Position numbers and translations under genes: made by a program. A stretch of 64,000 nt of DNA from contig JAQPZY010001684.1 in assembly GCA_029931535.1 (NCBI GenBank), positions 4,250,501 through 4,314,500 of the forward strand, read 5' to 3'. Positions 11,801 through 64,000 of the stretch are shown here, one piece after another. Position 1 is the stretch's first letter; the number at the start of each line of letters is the position of its first letter. Source of the DNA: Margaritifera margaritifera (lineage: Eukaryota > Mollusca > Bivalvia > Unionida > Margaritiferidae). The notes under the pieces are model-generated. The model ran no database searches and was not told where the DNA came from. It worked only from the letters and a program-made list of their open reading frames with translations.

Positions 11801-12871
11801 CAATTATTGCAGACAAATTTGGAAGGTAAACTCCATGGAAGTGTGAAGTATGAGAAACACACTCACACTTTTTTGGTGCTGCTTTCACTGCTTTCTTTCT
11901 GTATCCGCCCAGGTGATGGCACTTGCCGATTACTTAGTAAAAGTTATTCATATTCCCAACAATAAGTTAAGTGAAGTACATGCTTTGCACTTTGCCCTGA
12001 TCTTACAAATGTAAGTTATATACTTTCATTTTTTCAAAAGTGATTTTGGTTATTAGTTGTTACTGTATATTTCTCATTCATCTAAAGGACACCAGGTGTC
12101 TTGAAAAATGGAGGTTGCTAAATAGAGGATCTTCAGGCATGTGTAATAGATAATTCAAATTACGACACAAAATAATACGGTATGTCAAAAGCTGTCAACA
12201 AGTTCCATACATATACAGCCTTCAAAACAAGACTTATACCTCCACCCATGCAAGTCTGTAATAAACATACCATATATACTCGTGTATAATCCAAGTCCAA
12301 ATGCAAACAACATAGACCCTGATCTGCCATCACATAATGTGACAGCAGAACAGGGTCTATGTTGTTCTACTGATTAATCCTTACAAACTGCATAAACCCA
12401 GATCTGCCAGTGCATTATGTGACGGCAGATCTGGGTCTATGCAGTTTGCAGTTGGTATTGGCTTATACGAGAGTGAATACAGCACCTCTAATCGACTCTG
12501 CAGTTGGTGAGAACACTGAAGAAGACAAAATGTATGTACTTGTCACATGGCTGCAGGTGCTCCACCAAGTCTGTGCATTTTATACTTGCAAGATTCTAAT
12601 TGTTACAAAATGCAGTCTTCGAGTTTGCCAAGTCACAATACTGTTTTGCGTTATATAGTTTTATTTTCACAATATGATGTTGATTAATAGAAATCTATCA
12701 AGTAAACCTTCTGTATGATTCAAGTATTAGTGTGTAAGAAGTTAGCATAACTTTCCAACTTTCATTTCCAGACTGAGTGACTACCTTTTTACAGTGGCAA
12801 GACTTGCAGCATTCAGAGAAGGACAGAAGGAAAAGATCTATCACAGAGTAGAGGGAGAGATTTCAAGATGA
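2789..12871 (+). CDS. MMAB: MMAB, corrinoid (cob(I)alamin) adenosyltransferase, 3' five exons
   Basis: Partial gene: exons 2789-2861, 4737-4834, 9458-9522, 9852-9911 and 12772-12871, all joined by GT-AG introns with phases that match exactly. The joined reading runs without a stop to TGA at 12869-12871, about 131 residues. MMAB transfers the adenosyl group of ATP to cob(I)alamin in mitochondria, giving the cofactor of methylmalonyl-CoA mutase. Seen in order: [30 protein letters not shown] with FILP, SGGK followed by [30 protein letters not shown], and [13 protein letters not shown] ending GQKEKIY. This is the order of the human protein. The Arg/Glu cluster hit by human cblB mutations (R186, R190, R191, E193, R194) is intact. 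The N-terminal exons (mitochondrial presequence and the KxYTKTGDxG ATP-binding motif) were not found in 1-2788 and should lie left of the window. It converges with EIF3C. Confidence 0.93.
2949..3641. repeat. Minisatellite, ~41-bp units
   Basis: About 17 units of the form GTCAAGATCTGTCCCTAGCT followed by GCCTTATTAGTATTGTTGT fill the MMAB intron just after exon a. Most units are ~41 bp; several lack three to four bases. Point variants are shared among subsets of units, suggesting block duplication. Confidence 0.9.
3642..4736 (+). other. MMAB intron remainder with SINE fragment
   Basis: The intron is AT-rich with no open frame of note. Positions 4115-4262 hold a 5'-truncated SINE-like tail (TTGGGAAAGGCACTTAGCTC, ending ACCAAGCAATCAAGCAAGCA) that shares the GGCACTT..CTCCC motif with the SINE at 18985-19225. 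Confidence 0.5.
4737..4834 (+). CDS. MMAB: MMAB exon b (LEKWID...FILP)
   Basis: The acceptor is TTTTCTTACAG and the donor GTAAGA at 4835. Two bases complete the split codon, then 32 codons follow: [20 protein letters not shown] and then PPLKNFILP. It corresponds to the human segment [21 protein letters not shown], and the phase closes at 0. Confidence 0.92.
4835..7621 (+). other. MMAB intron, unremarkable
   Basis: This stretch is AT-rich intron. A short three-copy tandem of about 33 bp with AAGTATCACAGAGAAAAACT lies near 7036-7102. The open frame at 6048-6308 has no recognisable protein and no splice context consistent with MMAB, whose exons on either side join directly. Confidence 0.45.
7622..8545. 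repeat. 53-bp minisatellite with two subfamilies
   Basis: Units share TTCTGTTTTATATGTAA. The right-hand subfamily continues TCTGCAGACTGGAGCATTAC with an exact 53-bp period between about 8045 and 8415. The left-hand subfamily continues CCTTCAGACTGCCCTTTGTA and is more diverged, as are the last two units. It is preceded by three ~32-bp repeats of AAGGTGCCCTTTTGATCAAG. All of it is within the MMAB intron. Confidence 0.9.
8857..9079. mobile_element. Double-hairpin MITE, copy 2
   Basis: It begins TACCATATATACGCATTTAT and ends GAGTGTATACAGTA. Both internal hairpins are recognisable (AGTGACCCAGATCTGCC arm and CACCCTGATCTGCC arm), but they are more mutated than in copies 3 and 6. It lies in the MMAB intron before the active-site exon. 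Confidence 0.72.
9458..9522 (+). CDS. MMAB: MMAB active-site exon (SGGK...CRRAER)
   Basis: The acceptor is TATTTATTTCAG and the donor GTTTGT at 9523. The exon reads [20 protein letters not shown] plus R and two bases of a split Arg codon. It holds the conserved SGGK start and the Arg-rich CRRAER helix, where most pathogenic human cblB substitutions cluster; every one of those positions is conserved here. Confidence 0.93.
9852..9911 (+). CDS. MMAB: MMAB exon d ([10 protein letters not shown]...YLNR)
   Basis: The acceptor is TATGTTCTGCAG and the donor GTACAA at 9912. The first base completes the split Arg codon, and 19 codons follow ([19 protein letters not shown]), ending on two bases of Arg. 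It matches human [20 protein letters not shown]. Confidence 0.92.
10010..10875. repeat. Diverged tandem array with GGTCACAGTGACCTACTTTT motif
   Basis: Four to five degenerate units carry 'CCAGG..A.GGTGGTCACAGTGACCTACTTTT', 'TTGTTTACA', and 'CATGG.AC.TG.T.A..GTTTCTTGCAT'. The period is roughly 150-250 bp with indels. It fills the last MMAB intron. Confidence 0.6.
12268..12484. mobile_element. Double-hairpin MITE, copy 3 (opposite orientation)
   Basis: It begins TACCATATATACTCGTGTAT. The AACAACATAGACC hairpin now comes first and the CTGCATAAACCC hairpin second, so the element is inverted relative to copies 1 and 2. Each hairpin arm is almost uninterrupted for about 25-30 bases. Confidence 0.78.
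12772..12871 (+). CDS. MMAB: MMAB terminal coding exon
   Basis: The acceptor is TTCATTTCCAG. The exon reads [20 protein letters not shown], then [12 protein letters not shown] and TGA. The LSDYLF.LAR..A...G..E.IY pattern and the position of the stop shortly after KIY agree with vertebrate MMAB. No AATAAA was seen within the next few hundred bases, so the poly(A) site is not placed. Confidence 0.93.
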
Positions 12872-14560
12872 CAATGACCTTTATTCCATTCTGAATTGCC
12901 ATTTATTTCACTATTAGTCAAGTGCTTTTATGTACATTTCCTGTAAGAATATAGTGATGCGTCTTTGGTCACCAAACCAGAGCACGACATTTTATGTTCT
13001 ATGTGGTTTATGCTGGATTTTTAGATCACCTGGCTGTCTGACCAAGTTAGCTTATCTTATGACCCTGCATTCGTCATGTTGTCAGTCTTTCAACAATTGC
13101 TTGTTACCTCTCGGGAGTCCATATTTCTGATCCAATTTCAGTGAAACTTGAAATATGTGCTTTTATCATCAAAATCTCAGAAAAGTTCGATAATGAGATC
13201 CATACATACTAATTAGGTGATCTTGCATCTGATTGGCTGATGTTACCACTCTGGAGACCATATTTCTGATCCAAGTTCGATCAGACTTGGAATATAGGCA
13301 TATACTATCAAGATTCCAGACGAGTTTAATAATGATCAAGATCCATTCATATTAATAAGATCTTGCATTTGATTGGCTGAGCATGTTGCCACTTTGGAGG
13401 CACATTTCTGATCCGGTTTTGATTAAATTTGGAACCTATCCCTATATCACGAAGAGCCTAACAAGTTCAGTAATGAGGGCCATGCATATTAATGAGATGC
13501 TCTTGCATTTGATTGGTGGGCTTGTTATAATTTTCTAGGCCATATTTCTGGTCCAGTTTTGATCAAACTTGGAATATATGCATAGATCATCAAGATCTTT
13601 GATGATTTCAGTAATGAACAAAATCCATGCGTATTAATGAGATGATTTTGTATCTGATTGGCTGAGCTTGTTACCACTCTGGAACCCATATTTCTTACCT
13701 GATTTCAATCAATCTTGGAATATAGGCATTTATTATATCAAGGTCTTTAACGAGTTCTGAAATCGAGGTTTATTTATATGAATGAGATCTTGCATCAGAT
13801 TGGCTGAGCTTGTTACCACTAAGGCGGCCATATTTTTTGTATCCTAGTTTGATTACACTTGAATATATGCTTATATCATCAAGATCTTGGTAGAGTTCAA
13901 TAATGATTGAGATCAAGACATTGATGAAGTGATCTTGCTCATGATTGGGCGAGCTTGTTATGCCTCTGGAGACCACATTTTGTATCCCATTTTGGTCAGA
14001 CCCGAAATGAATGCTTAAATTAAGATTTTGGATGTGTTAAAAAATGAGTAAGATACATAGAAGATCTTGCATCTGATTGGCTAACTTTGTCACCTCTCTG
14101 AAAACCATATTTCTTATCCAATTTTGATTAGAGTTGGAATAGAGGCCGATATCAAGATCTCACAATTTTGATAATTAACAAAATCGACACATAATAATGA
14201 GGTGATCTTACATTTGACTAGTTGAGCAAGTTACCACTCTAGTGACAGTATTTCCGATTCGATTTTGATGAAACTTCATACATAGGTTTGCATTATGAAG
14301 ATCTCAGATGGCTATAATCATGAGCAAGGTGCATGTGTAGAAATAAACTGATCTACAAATTTTCACTATATTTTTGATCTAATTTTAATCAAACTTAGAA
14401 GACAAATTTATGTAATAAGTATCTCTGACAAGTTTAATTATGTGACATCGCACACATATTAACGAGGTAATCTTGCATGCATTTTGGCTGTACAGGTGGG
14501 TATTGACTTTGCAGTATGGAACTGTATCATCACAGCATTGTATTCTTTCAGTACTTCATA
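12872..14560. repeat. Diverged ~140-bp tandem array
   Basis: From about 13080, units recur with landmarks TTGCATCTGATTGGCTGAG, TTACCACTCTGGAGACCATA, TTTCTGATCCAATTTTGATC and ATCATCAAGATCT. The GATTGGCTGA landmark recurs near 13231, 13371, 13511, 13655 and 13797, giving a ~140-bp period. It lies in the MMAB 3' flank. The same family occurs in inverted orientation at about 31960-32890. Confidence 0.8.
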
Positions 14561-17500
14561 AGCCTGCTTAGTGAAATAGTCAAATGTTAAATTATATAAA
14601 CTAGGTGAGGGCTGTTCTATTTAAACATACATGGTACCCAGGGAAGGCCGATTTTTAAAAATATATGCCAGGGTACTCAGATTCTCTCCGAGTTCTTATG
14701 AAAATGATAGAAAATTCTAAATTGCATCAATAGGCGACTACTCTAATTTGAAAGTGCCTTCCCTTAGTCTCAAGTATGTTTTACTGGAACAGTCCCCCCC
14801 CCCCAAGTGATAACAGACCCATTTGAGGCTTTTGTTGTGCACTGCCAACAGATGAGTACATATGTGTGTGGTGGTGGTGGTGGTGGTTACGGAGGTATAT
14901 TGTAGTTTAATGTTGTCCACCCAGGCAGGTGAGTGGATAGGTGGACATTTGTTTTGGTAAGCGGATGATACTCAAGTTCCAGTGAACAGATTTCAGTACA
15001 ACTTGGCACATTTGTTTCCCTTAGCCCAAGATAGAACCCTGTTGATTAGCCTATGCATTATTTTCAGATTATGATTTATTTATAACATTATTTAAAAAAT
15101 GTCATACAGTTGTTCTCCTTAGCCTCAGAAATATCCTTATTGATTTTGGGGGTCAGTAGCTCCAAGGTTAAGCTATTGCATTTAATTTCCATCGAGTAAC
15201 TTCAATGCATCACTACACAAATCATTTGTTCTTAACTATGTACATGTACTCTCCTCTGTCCAAGAAAAACCACTGTTGGCTGGTTTGTTGGTTTGAAAGA
15301 GGGGAAGTATCTTTAAGCTCAAAGCTGCTATTACTAAGAATAGATTTGGCTGTTGCATTTCATTCTAGAGCAGAACTAGAGTTCTCTTCAACCAATTTCA
15401 ACAAAACTTGGTATATTATAATCCTTTTACCTAGAAAGAGCCTAATCGATTTGGGAATCAGCAGCATAAAGTACAAGGTCATTATTACTAAAACTAGATT
15501 TCACTCTTGCATTGCATGCCTGGACAGTAACTGAACTTCTCTATAACCAATTTTGAATAAACTTGTTACACATTTCCCTTTGCCTGAAGAGTACCCCGAG
15601 CAGCTCAGTTCTTTGTAAATTTAGCCCAGGAATAAATCATGGATGGGTCAAGATCGACCTAGTAGTACATATACCGTTAGAACCATGTCTGTCCACGTCT
15701 TTTCATGTATACTCGAAAGTATACTGTAGAAAATACATTCAAGCTAACTTTGTTTTGGCAGGGTATCATGTGCCATTGGTGGTACTCTATTTGTATAAAA
15801 GCATCTGGCACAATTTTCTGACTGATGTGTGCCACAGCTGTTGCACTGGACTGAATGTGAACTAAATTTATATATAAAAGGTATGGAGTGTTTCTTGACA
15901 GATAGCAATATTTTGTTTTCATCCTTATTGATAACTACATAAAACCTATTGTTAAAAATATAAGTTTGTGTGTGTGGACCTCGTTCTTCTGAATCTAATA
16001 TCGGTTCTCAATCCTTTATAACTCTAGTACAAATATACTGCCCTTCAAAACTCCATTCATATAGTATTTTTTCCCCATATATTTTATGATGCAATATGGA
16101 GTATTATGGAATGAAAATAAAAGGCAGCAGTGGAGCCATTTTATGAAATTATGAACTGTTTAATGGGGACTCCAATGAAATAAATTATGTCGAAAGTGTT
16201 TAATGGGAACTTGAATGAAATTATGACAAAACTGCTTAATGGGAACTTAAATGAATGAAAAAAAGGTAAATTTGTACAAAGTTTCATAAATTTTATAAGT
16301 AACAAAAAAGTAAGAAATTGCATGTCAAGCCTGCCCCTGAGCTCTGATAACGAGCGCATTTAGTTCGCTAGAAAAGACTTAGATGACACAAGTATAGGGA
16401 TATAACAAAGTAGTTAATATGGAGGTCACTAGGAGTTTTTTTTATAAACATGTTTAACTATTTTCAAGCAGGTTTACTTTGCTAACGGTTATGATCAATT
16501 AAAAAAGAAAAAAAAATTTGTATAATGCCACATATTGGTATTATCAGCCATTATATAACAGATCTTTTGGCATCATTAATTGTAAAAAAAAAAAAAAAGG
16601 GGGGGGGAGGTAGTGTGTAAGCCTGCCAATATGATGTAAAATGCAACACATTTTCTAGTGTTAACAAAAGATTATGCTTTTTTTCTTCCTCTTTATTTAT
16701 ATAATTTGCATAAATTGTAATTTTAAGTGAGCTAGAACCTCAACTATGCAAGTAGTGTACTGGATACAGACAACATGAAGACAAAATGTTGTCACACTTT
16801 TATTTTGATATGGTGAGAAGTCAGAAACTAAAAAAAATATGACATCTTCTCAAATCGAATGATGCATGTAGATTGATACATAATATTGTTGTGTTCTGTA
16901 AAGAAAAGTCTCTTTCAGATCAGCACTTCAAGAGTTATCCCCATTTTTATTACAAATTGTGTCTATTTATCTTTCCTACTCGTGTCCAGTTAGTATTTCC
17001 AGAACTATATCAGATGTTTTTAATAAACTTGGTATGTATTTCTCTTACGACAGGAGTCTGTTTCCCATTACAAAATTTGGCTTTGTCTGATTAGTATTTT
17101 AGAGTTATCTCCCCATTTAAAAAAATTGTATTTACACTTCATATCTTGCAGGGGTTTTTCCATAACCGCTTGCTTACTGACAGATCTAGTGTTATGTTAT
17201 GTAAGAGTCTTGTTAATAAATTATAAATCCTTTAAACCAGAAAAGTAATTTTGTATTCAACATGTTTGCTGGTACTTGTGAGTATACAGTACAATAATCT
17301 ATGAAATATCCAATGCAGTAGGTGTTAAGAACAGGACACTATAAGTATTACTGCAAAATCTGTAAAACCATTTATTAAACAAAAATTATCTTTCTTCTTT
17401 CAATATCTCTGCTAGCACTTCTGGGGTATACAGTACAGTAGTCCACATACACTATTTAAGTGTTAAAATACCAAGTTTAAACTCTTGGAGTATACAACTG

Positions 17501-17739
17501 AACTGTTGCAGCAAAGGCCATTTAATATCTGCAAATGAAAAAATAGTGATTTTAAACAAGATATTTGCAATGTCCTTTCTAGTTGGATACAAAGTTCACA
17601 AGTTCCACCCATACAGCAAAACTGCCTTGAACATGTTTGGCTTGAACAACTGAAATAGCTTAAACTGGTATTCAGAACCTGCACAATTTAAAAAAAACTG
17701 TCAAATGAATATTTCTTCATGGCTGCATCCCGATTTGGT
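14561..17739. other. Intergenic, dispersed repeat fragments, no gene
   Basis: Positions 14960-15640 and 16870-17130 carry related degenerate units (AACCAATTTCAACAAAACTTGG; GAGTTATCCCC-type motifs) typical of lophotrochozoan dispersed repeats. Mononucleotide runs occur at 14795-14804 and 16585-16609. No open frame resembles a protein family. Confidence 0.45.
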
Positions 17740-18541
17740 CATGTCCATCCATTCAGAGAAGCTTGTTAACAAGACTTTGCAGAAAAAAACAATGCAGACA
17801 AGTGAAATTTGCTGGCATATTTGTATCCAACTTAAGATGACATGATTGGATTTTCAGACCATATAGCAATTTTTCATTTTTTCTTTTTTTTTTTTGTTGT
17901 AAAACACATTTGTAACCTTTTTGACTTGTACTTTTACAATTGGATTGACCAAGAAGTTGCAAATGACAACAGTTTGATGCATTTGAATCTTCTCAATGAA
18001 ACCTTGTTTTGTAAATGGCGAAGCTGGTTTGAATGGTATCTATTGGCATATATTCGAGGTACGTGTGGTAGGATTGACCTTGAAGTTACAAATGCATCTA
18101 TAGTTAACAAACTTTGTCGATGGCTTGCACTTGAAGGAAGGAAGAACCCTATCAATGTTGGGCTGAACAGCTCAAAGGTCAAGGTTACAGTAACTGAAAG
18201 AAGAATAATGGTTTCTGCACAATAACTCAAGTTCTCTACCATCTACAGTTACCAAGATTTGTTTTGCACAATTACACAAAGTTATACAATGATGTTAATG
18301 CAAACACATATAAGGTAGTACAAAACTTCTAAATCACTCATATGGAATTGGCACAGAGTACAGGTAATGGGATATGCATGCCATAACAAAGATACTGATC
18401 CAGGTTTAGTTTCTAAAGCACCTGAGCTCATTCACTTCCAAATATTTCTTTTATCCCCTCACTGCTTGCAGCAAGGGCATCTTAATTAGTCCTGTCTGTG
18501 TGTCTATTCCGAGAAACCTGTAAGCATGATTCCACAAAAAC

Positions 18542-18678
18542 TACCATATATACTCATGTATAAGCCAATACCAACTGCAAACTGCAGAGACCCAGATCTG
18601 CCATCGCATAATGCGCCAGCAGACCAGGGTCTATGTTGTTTGCATTTGGACCTGGCTTATACACGAGTATATACGGTA
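18542..18678. mobile_element. Double-hairpin MITE family, one-hairpin derivative (copy 4)
   Basis: It has intact ends (TACCATATATACTCATGTAT and GAGTATATACGGTA) but only one hairpin. The left arm is of the CTGCAGAGACCCAGATCTG type and the right arm of the CAGGGTCTATGTTGTTTGCA type, so the interior between the two original hairpins has been lost. Confidence 0.78.
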
Positions 18679-18984
18679 CTTAGCACAGACATATGAAATT
18701 TGGCTGACATATTTATATGCATATGTTGATGACCTGATTAGATTTTCAGGCCATTATAGCAAGTTTTCATATATTTTTTTTAAAACACATTTTTCAACTT
18801 GTTACACTTGTTGTAACAACCTTGTTGATGCAATTAGCCAAAAACCACTTATGTAGACAAATTAAATCTGGCAAGCATATTTGTATTGATATGTAGATGA
18901 CCCAATCGATTTTCAGGCCAATATAGTAATATTTCCATTTTTTTTAAAACACTTTTTTCAATCTTATGGGACATAGTCTTTTGT

Positions 18985-19225
18985 AAGACTTGGTGGCTCA
19001 GTGGTTAACATTTTGAATTAATGAGCCATAGGCTACAGGTAGAAATCCTGCCCAGATCAGTCTGGGTCAGCTGCTGTGGTATTTCTCAGGGCAAGGCACT
19101 TCACTCCCACTGCCCAGATTAGCCTGGGTCAGCTGCTGTAGTATTTCTTTGGGCAAGGCACTTCACTCCCCTGCCTCAGCACTCTACAGCCTTTCATGTG
19201 CTGTTAAACACCAAGCTAAACAAAT
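18985..19225 (+). mobile_element. tRNA-derived SINE-like element
   Basis: A box A-like TGGCTCAGTGG is followed by a weak box B (GGTAGAAATCCTGCC). The body has a tandem duplication of about 66 bases: CCCAGAT.AG.CTGGGTCAGC followed by GGGCAAGGCACTTCACTCCC occurs twice. It ends GTTAAACACCAAGCTAAACA. The GGGCAAGGCACTTCACTCCC motif recurs at 4155. Confidence 0.62.
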
Positions 19226-19389
19226 GGACCTTTAATGAAAACCTTGTCAGTACAATTAAGCAAAATCCATGAGATAAATTTGGTAGGCATGTTTGTATGC
19301 ATAAGTAGATGACCAGATTAGATTTTCATGCAACTGTACTAATTTTTCATATTTTTCTACATTATGTAACTTTTAGTACTTCAACTTTT

Positions 19390-19612
19390 TGAGTGGCCGA
19401 GTAGTCCACAGCACTCACCTTTATAGATAACTCACACATCTCACATTTGTCTGCTTGAGTCTGAGTCTCAGCTTGAACAATGTGGGTATGTGAGAAAGCT
19501 TGCCAGTAGCTTCCCATGGTATTTCTCCACATAATATACTGGCTGCCATGTATGGCCTATTATGTGCTGAAAAATAGGTGTTAAACCCCATAAAACAAAG
19601 CAAAGCAAACAT
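19390..19612 (+). mobile_element. tRNA-derived SINE, family shared with 52850-53098
   Basis: The head GAGTGGCCGAGTAGTCCACA resembles a tRNA box A region and GCTTGAGTCTGAGTCTCAGC replaces box B. The body CAATGTGGGTATGTGAGAAA and tail ATGTGCTGAAAAATAGGTGT followed by TAAACCCCATAAAACAAAGC match the minus-strand copy at 52850-53098. It lies between the two gene ends. Confidence 0.68.
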
Positions 19613-20078
19613 CAACTTTTTGGTCTGCAGTGGGAGCATATGTGTTTTACAAACACATCTGTAGTTTATTTTTATGTTGTTGTTTCTAACTACACTACCT
19701 GTCTTAATAATTCTTGCCACAAAAAAAATGTTAACTGTACCGCACTAATAAACCGACTGCATGAAATTCAGGACATGTACAGTAAAAACAGACCACTGCA
19801 CAGTATACCCCCTAAAATGAATATTCTATGATAAAAGAAACTGACATGATTAGAAAGTACATATGAATCTATCAATGTTGCTACACACATCAAATTCATT
19901 TTTAAAAAAATCAGTTAAAAATAAACTGTGTCCGACACCAAAATACCACAAAAGTTCCAACAACAGATGTTTGCACAGAATAATAATTTAGATAGAAAAT
20001 TGGCCCACACAAATTTGAAAGTCAAATCAGATTTTGATGCACAATTTAAAAGTTAAGCCAAATTAGCGCATACACAAA

Positions 20079-20084
20079 TTTATT
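20079..20084 (-). terminator. Candidate EIF3C poly(A) signal
   Basis: AATAAA on the - strand lies 33 bases past the phase-consistent EIF3C stop. A second AATAAA lies at 19670-19665. Neither can be chosen without transcript data. Confidence 0.35.
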
Positions 20085-20117
20085 CTGTTGACAACAATGT
20101 TAATCTGGTTTGTGTTT

Positions 20118-63990
<43,873 letters not shown>

Positions 63991-64000
63991 CTGAAAGGAT

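Larger units (their letters stand above)
17740..19370. repeat. Diverged ~195-bp array interrupted by MITE and SINE
   Basis: Units contain AAATTTGGCAGGCATATTTG, GATGACCTGATTAGATTTTC and AGGCCATATAGCAATTTTTC followed by a T/A-rich tract and AACACATTTTTCAACTT. Units are seen near 17780-17960, 18690-18840, 18860-18970 and 19240-19370. A MITE (18542-18678) and a SINE (18985-19225) are inserted within the array. The 127-residue open frame here is repeat sequence. Confidence 0.65.

Noticed and set aside
11911..12011. Exon-like stretch (reads [15 protein letters not shown]) followed by GTAAGT
   Set aside because: MMAB exon d joins directly to the terminal exon (LNR then LSDYLF, as in human), so nothing fits between them; no similarity to another gene was recognised.
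17842..18225. 127-residue open frame on the + strand and 102-residue frame on the - strand
   Set aside because: Both lie over the diverged ~195-bp array; no start context, domain or splice support.

Overview
The window is nuclear DNA from an animal: AT-rich, with two intron-rich genes joined by GT-AG introns and a large load of tandem repeats and decayed transposons. The repeat style (long runs of diverged ~140-150 bp units, tRNA-derived SINEs, hairpin-rich MITEs, DIRS-like and LINE remnants) suggests a lophotrochozoan, most likely a mollusc. That taxon is an inference; no diagnostic marker is present.

Only two host genes could be supported, and they converge tail to tail. On the + strand, positions 2789-12871 hold the last five coding exons of MMAB, the mitochondrial ATP:cob(I)alamin adenosyltransferase; the 5' exons lie left of the window. 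On the - strand, positions 63990 down to about 20118 hold thirteen coding exons of EIF3C, a core PCI subunit of translation initiation factor eIF3; the acidic N-terminal exons lie right of the window. About 7.2 kb separates the two stop codons. The genes are functionally unrelated (cofactor metabolism and translation), and nothing suggests coordinated function.

The rest is intronic or intergenic. Positions 1-20100 hold several minisatellites (50, 30/31, ~41 and 53 bp periods), a ~140 bp diverged array, SINEs, and several copies of a double-hairpin MITE. The 15.7-kb EIF3C intron (22864-38557) contains a dispersed repeat with a Helitron-like 3' hairpin, an AT microsatellite, a decayed DIRS-like retroelement (about 26390-31905, - strand) and mollusc-type 'TGACCTTTGACC' repeats. 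Further introns hold a second DIRS-like ORF1 remnant (39660-40280), a near-perfect 96-bp palindrome beside a splice acceptor, two LINE remnants (49400-50960 and 53880-55860), tRNA-derived SINEs, and a ~2.24-kb block bounded by inverted terminal repeats (57949-60190).

No CRISPR array, operon or novel multi-gene system was found. The most unusual items are the double-hairpin MITE family with a chimeric one-hairpin derivative, the palindrome next to an EIF3C acceptor, the phase-symmetric 45-nt EIF3C micro-exon, and the TIR-bounded block.
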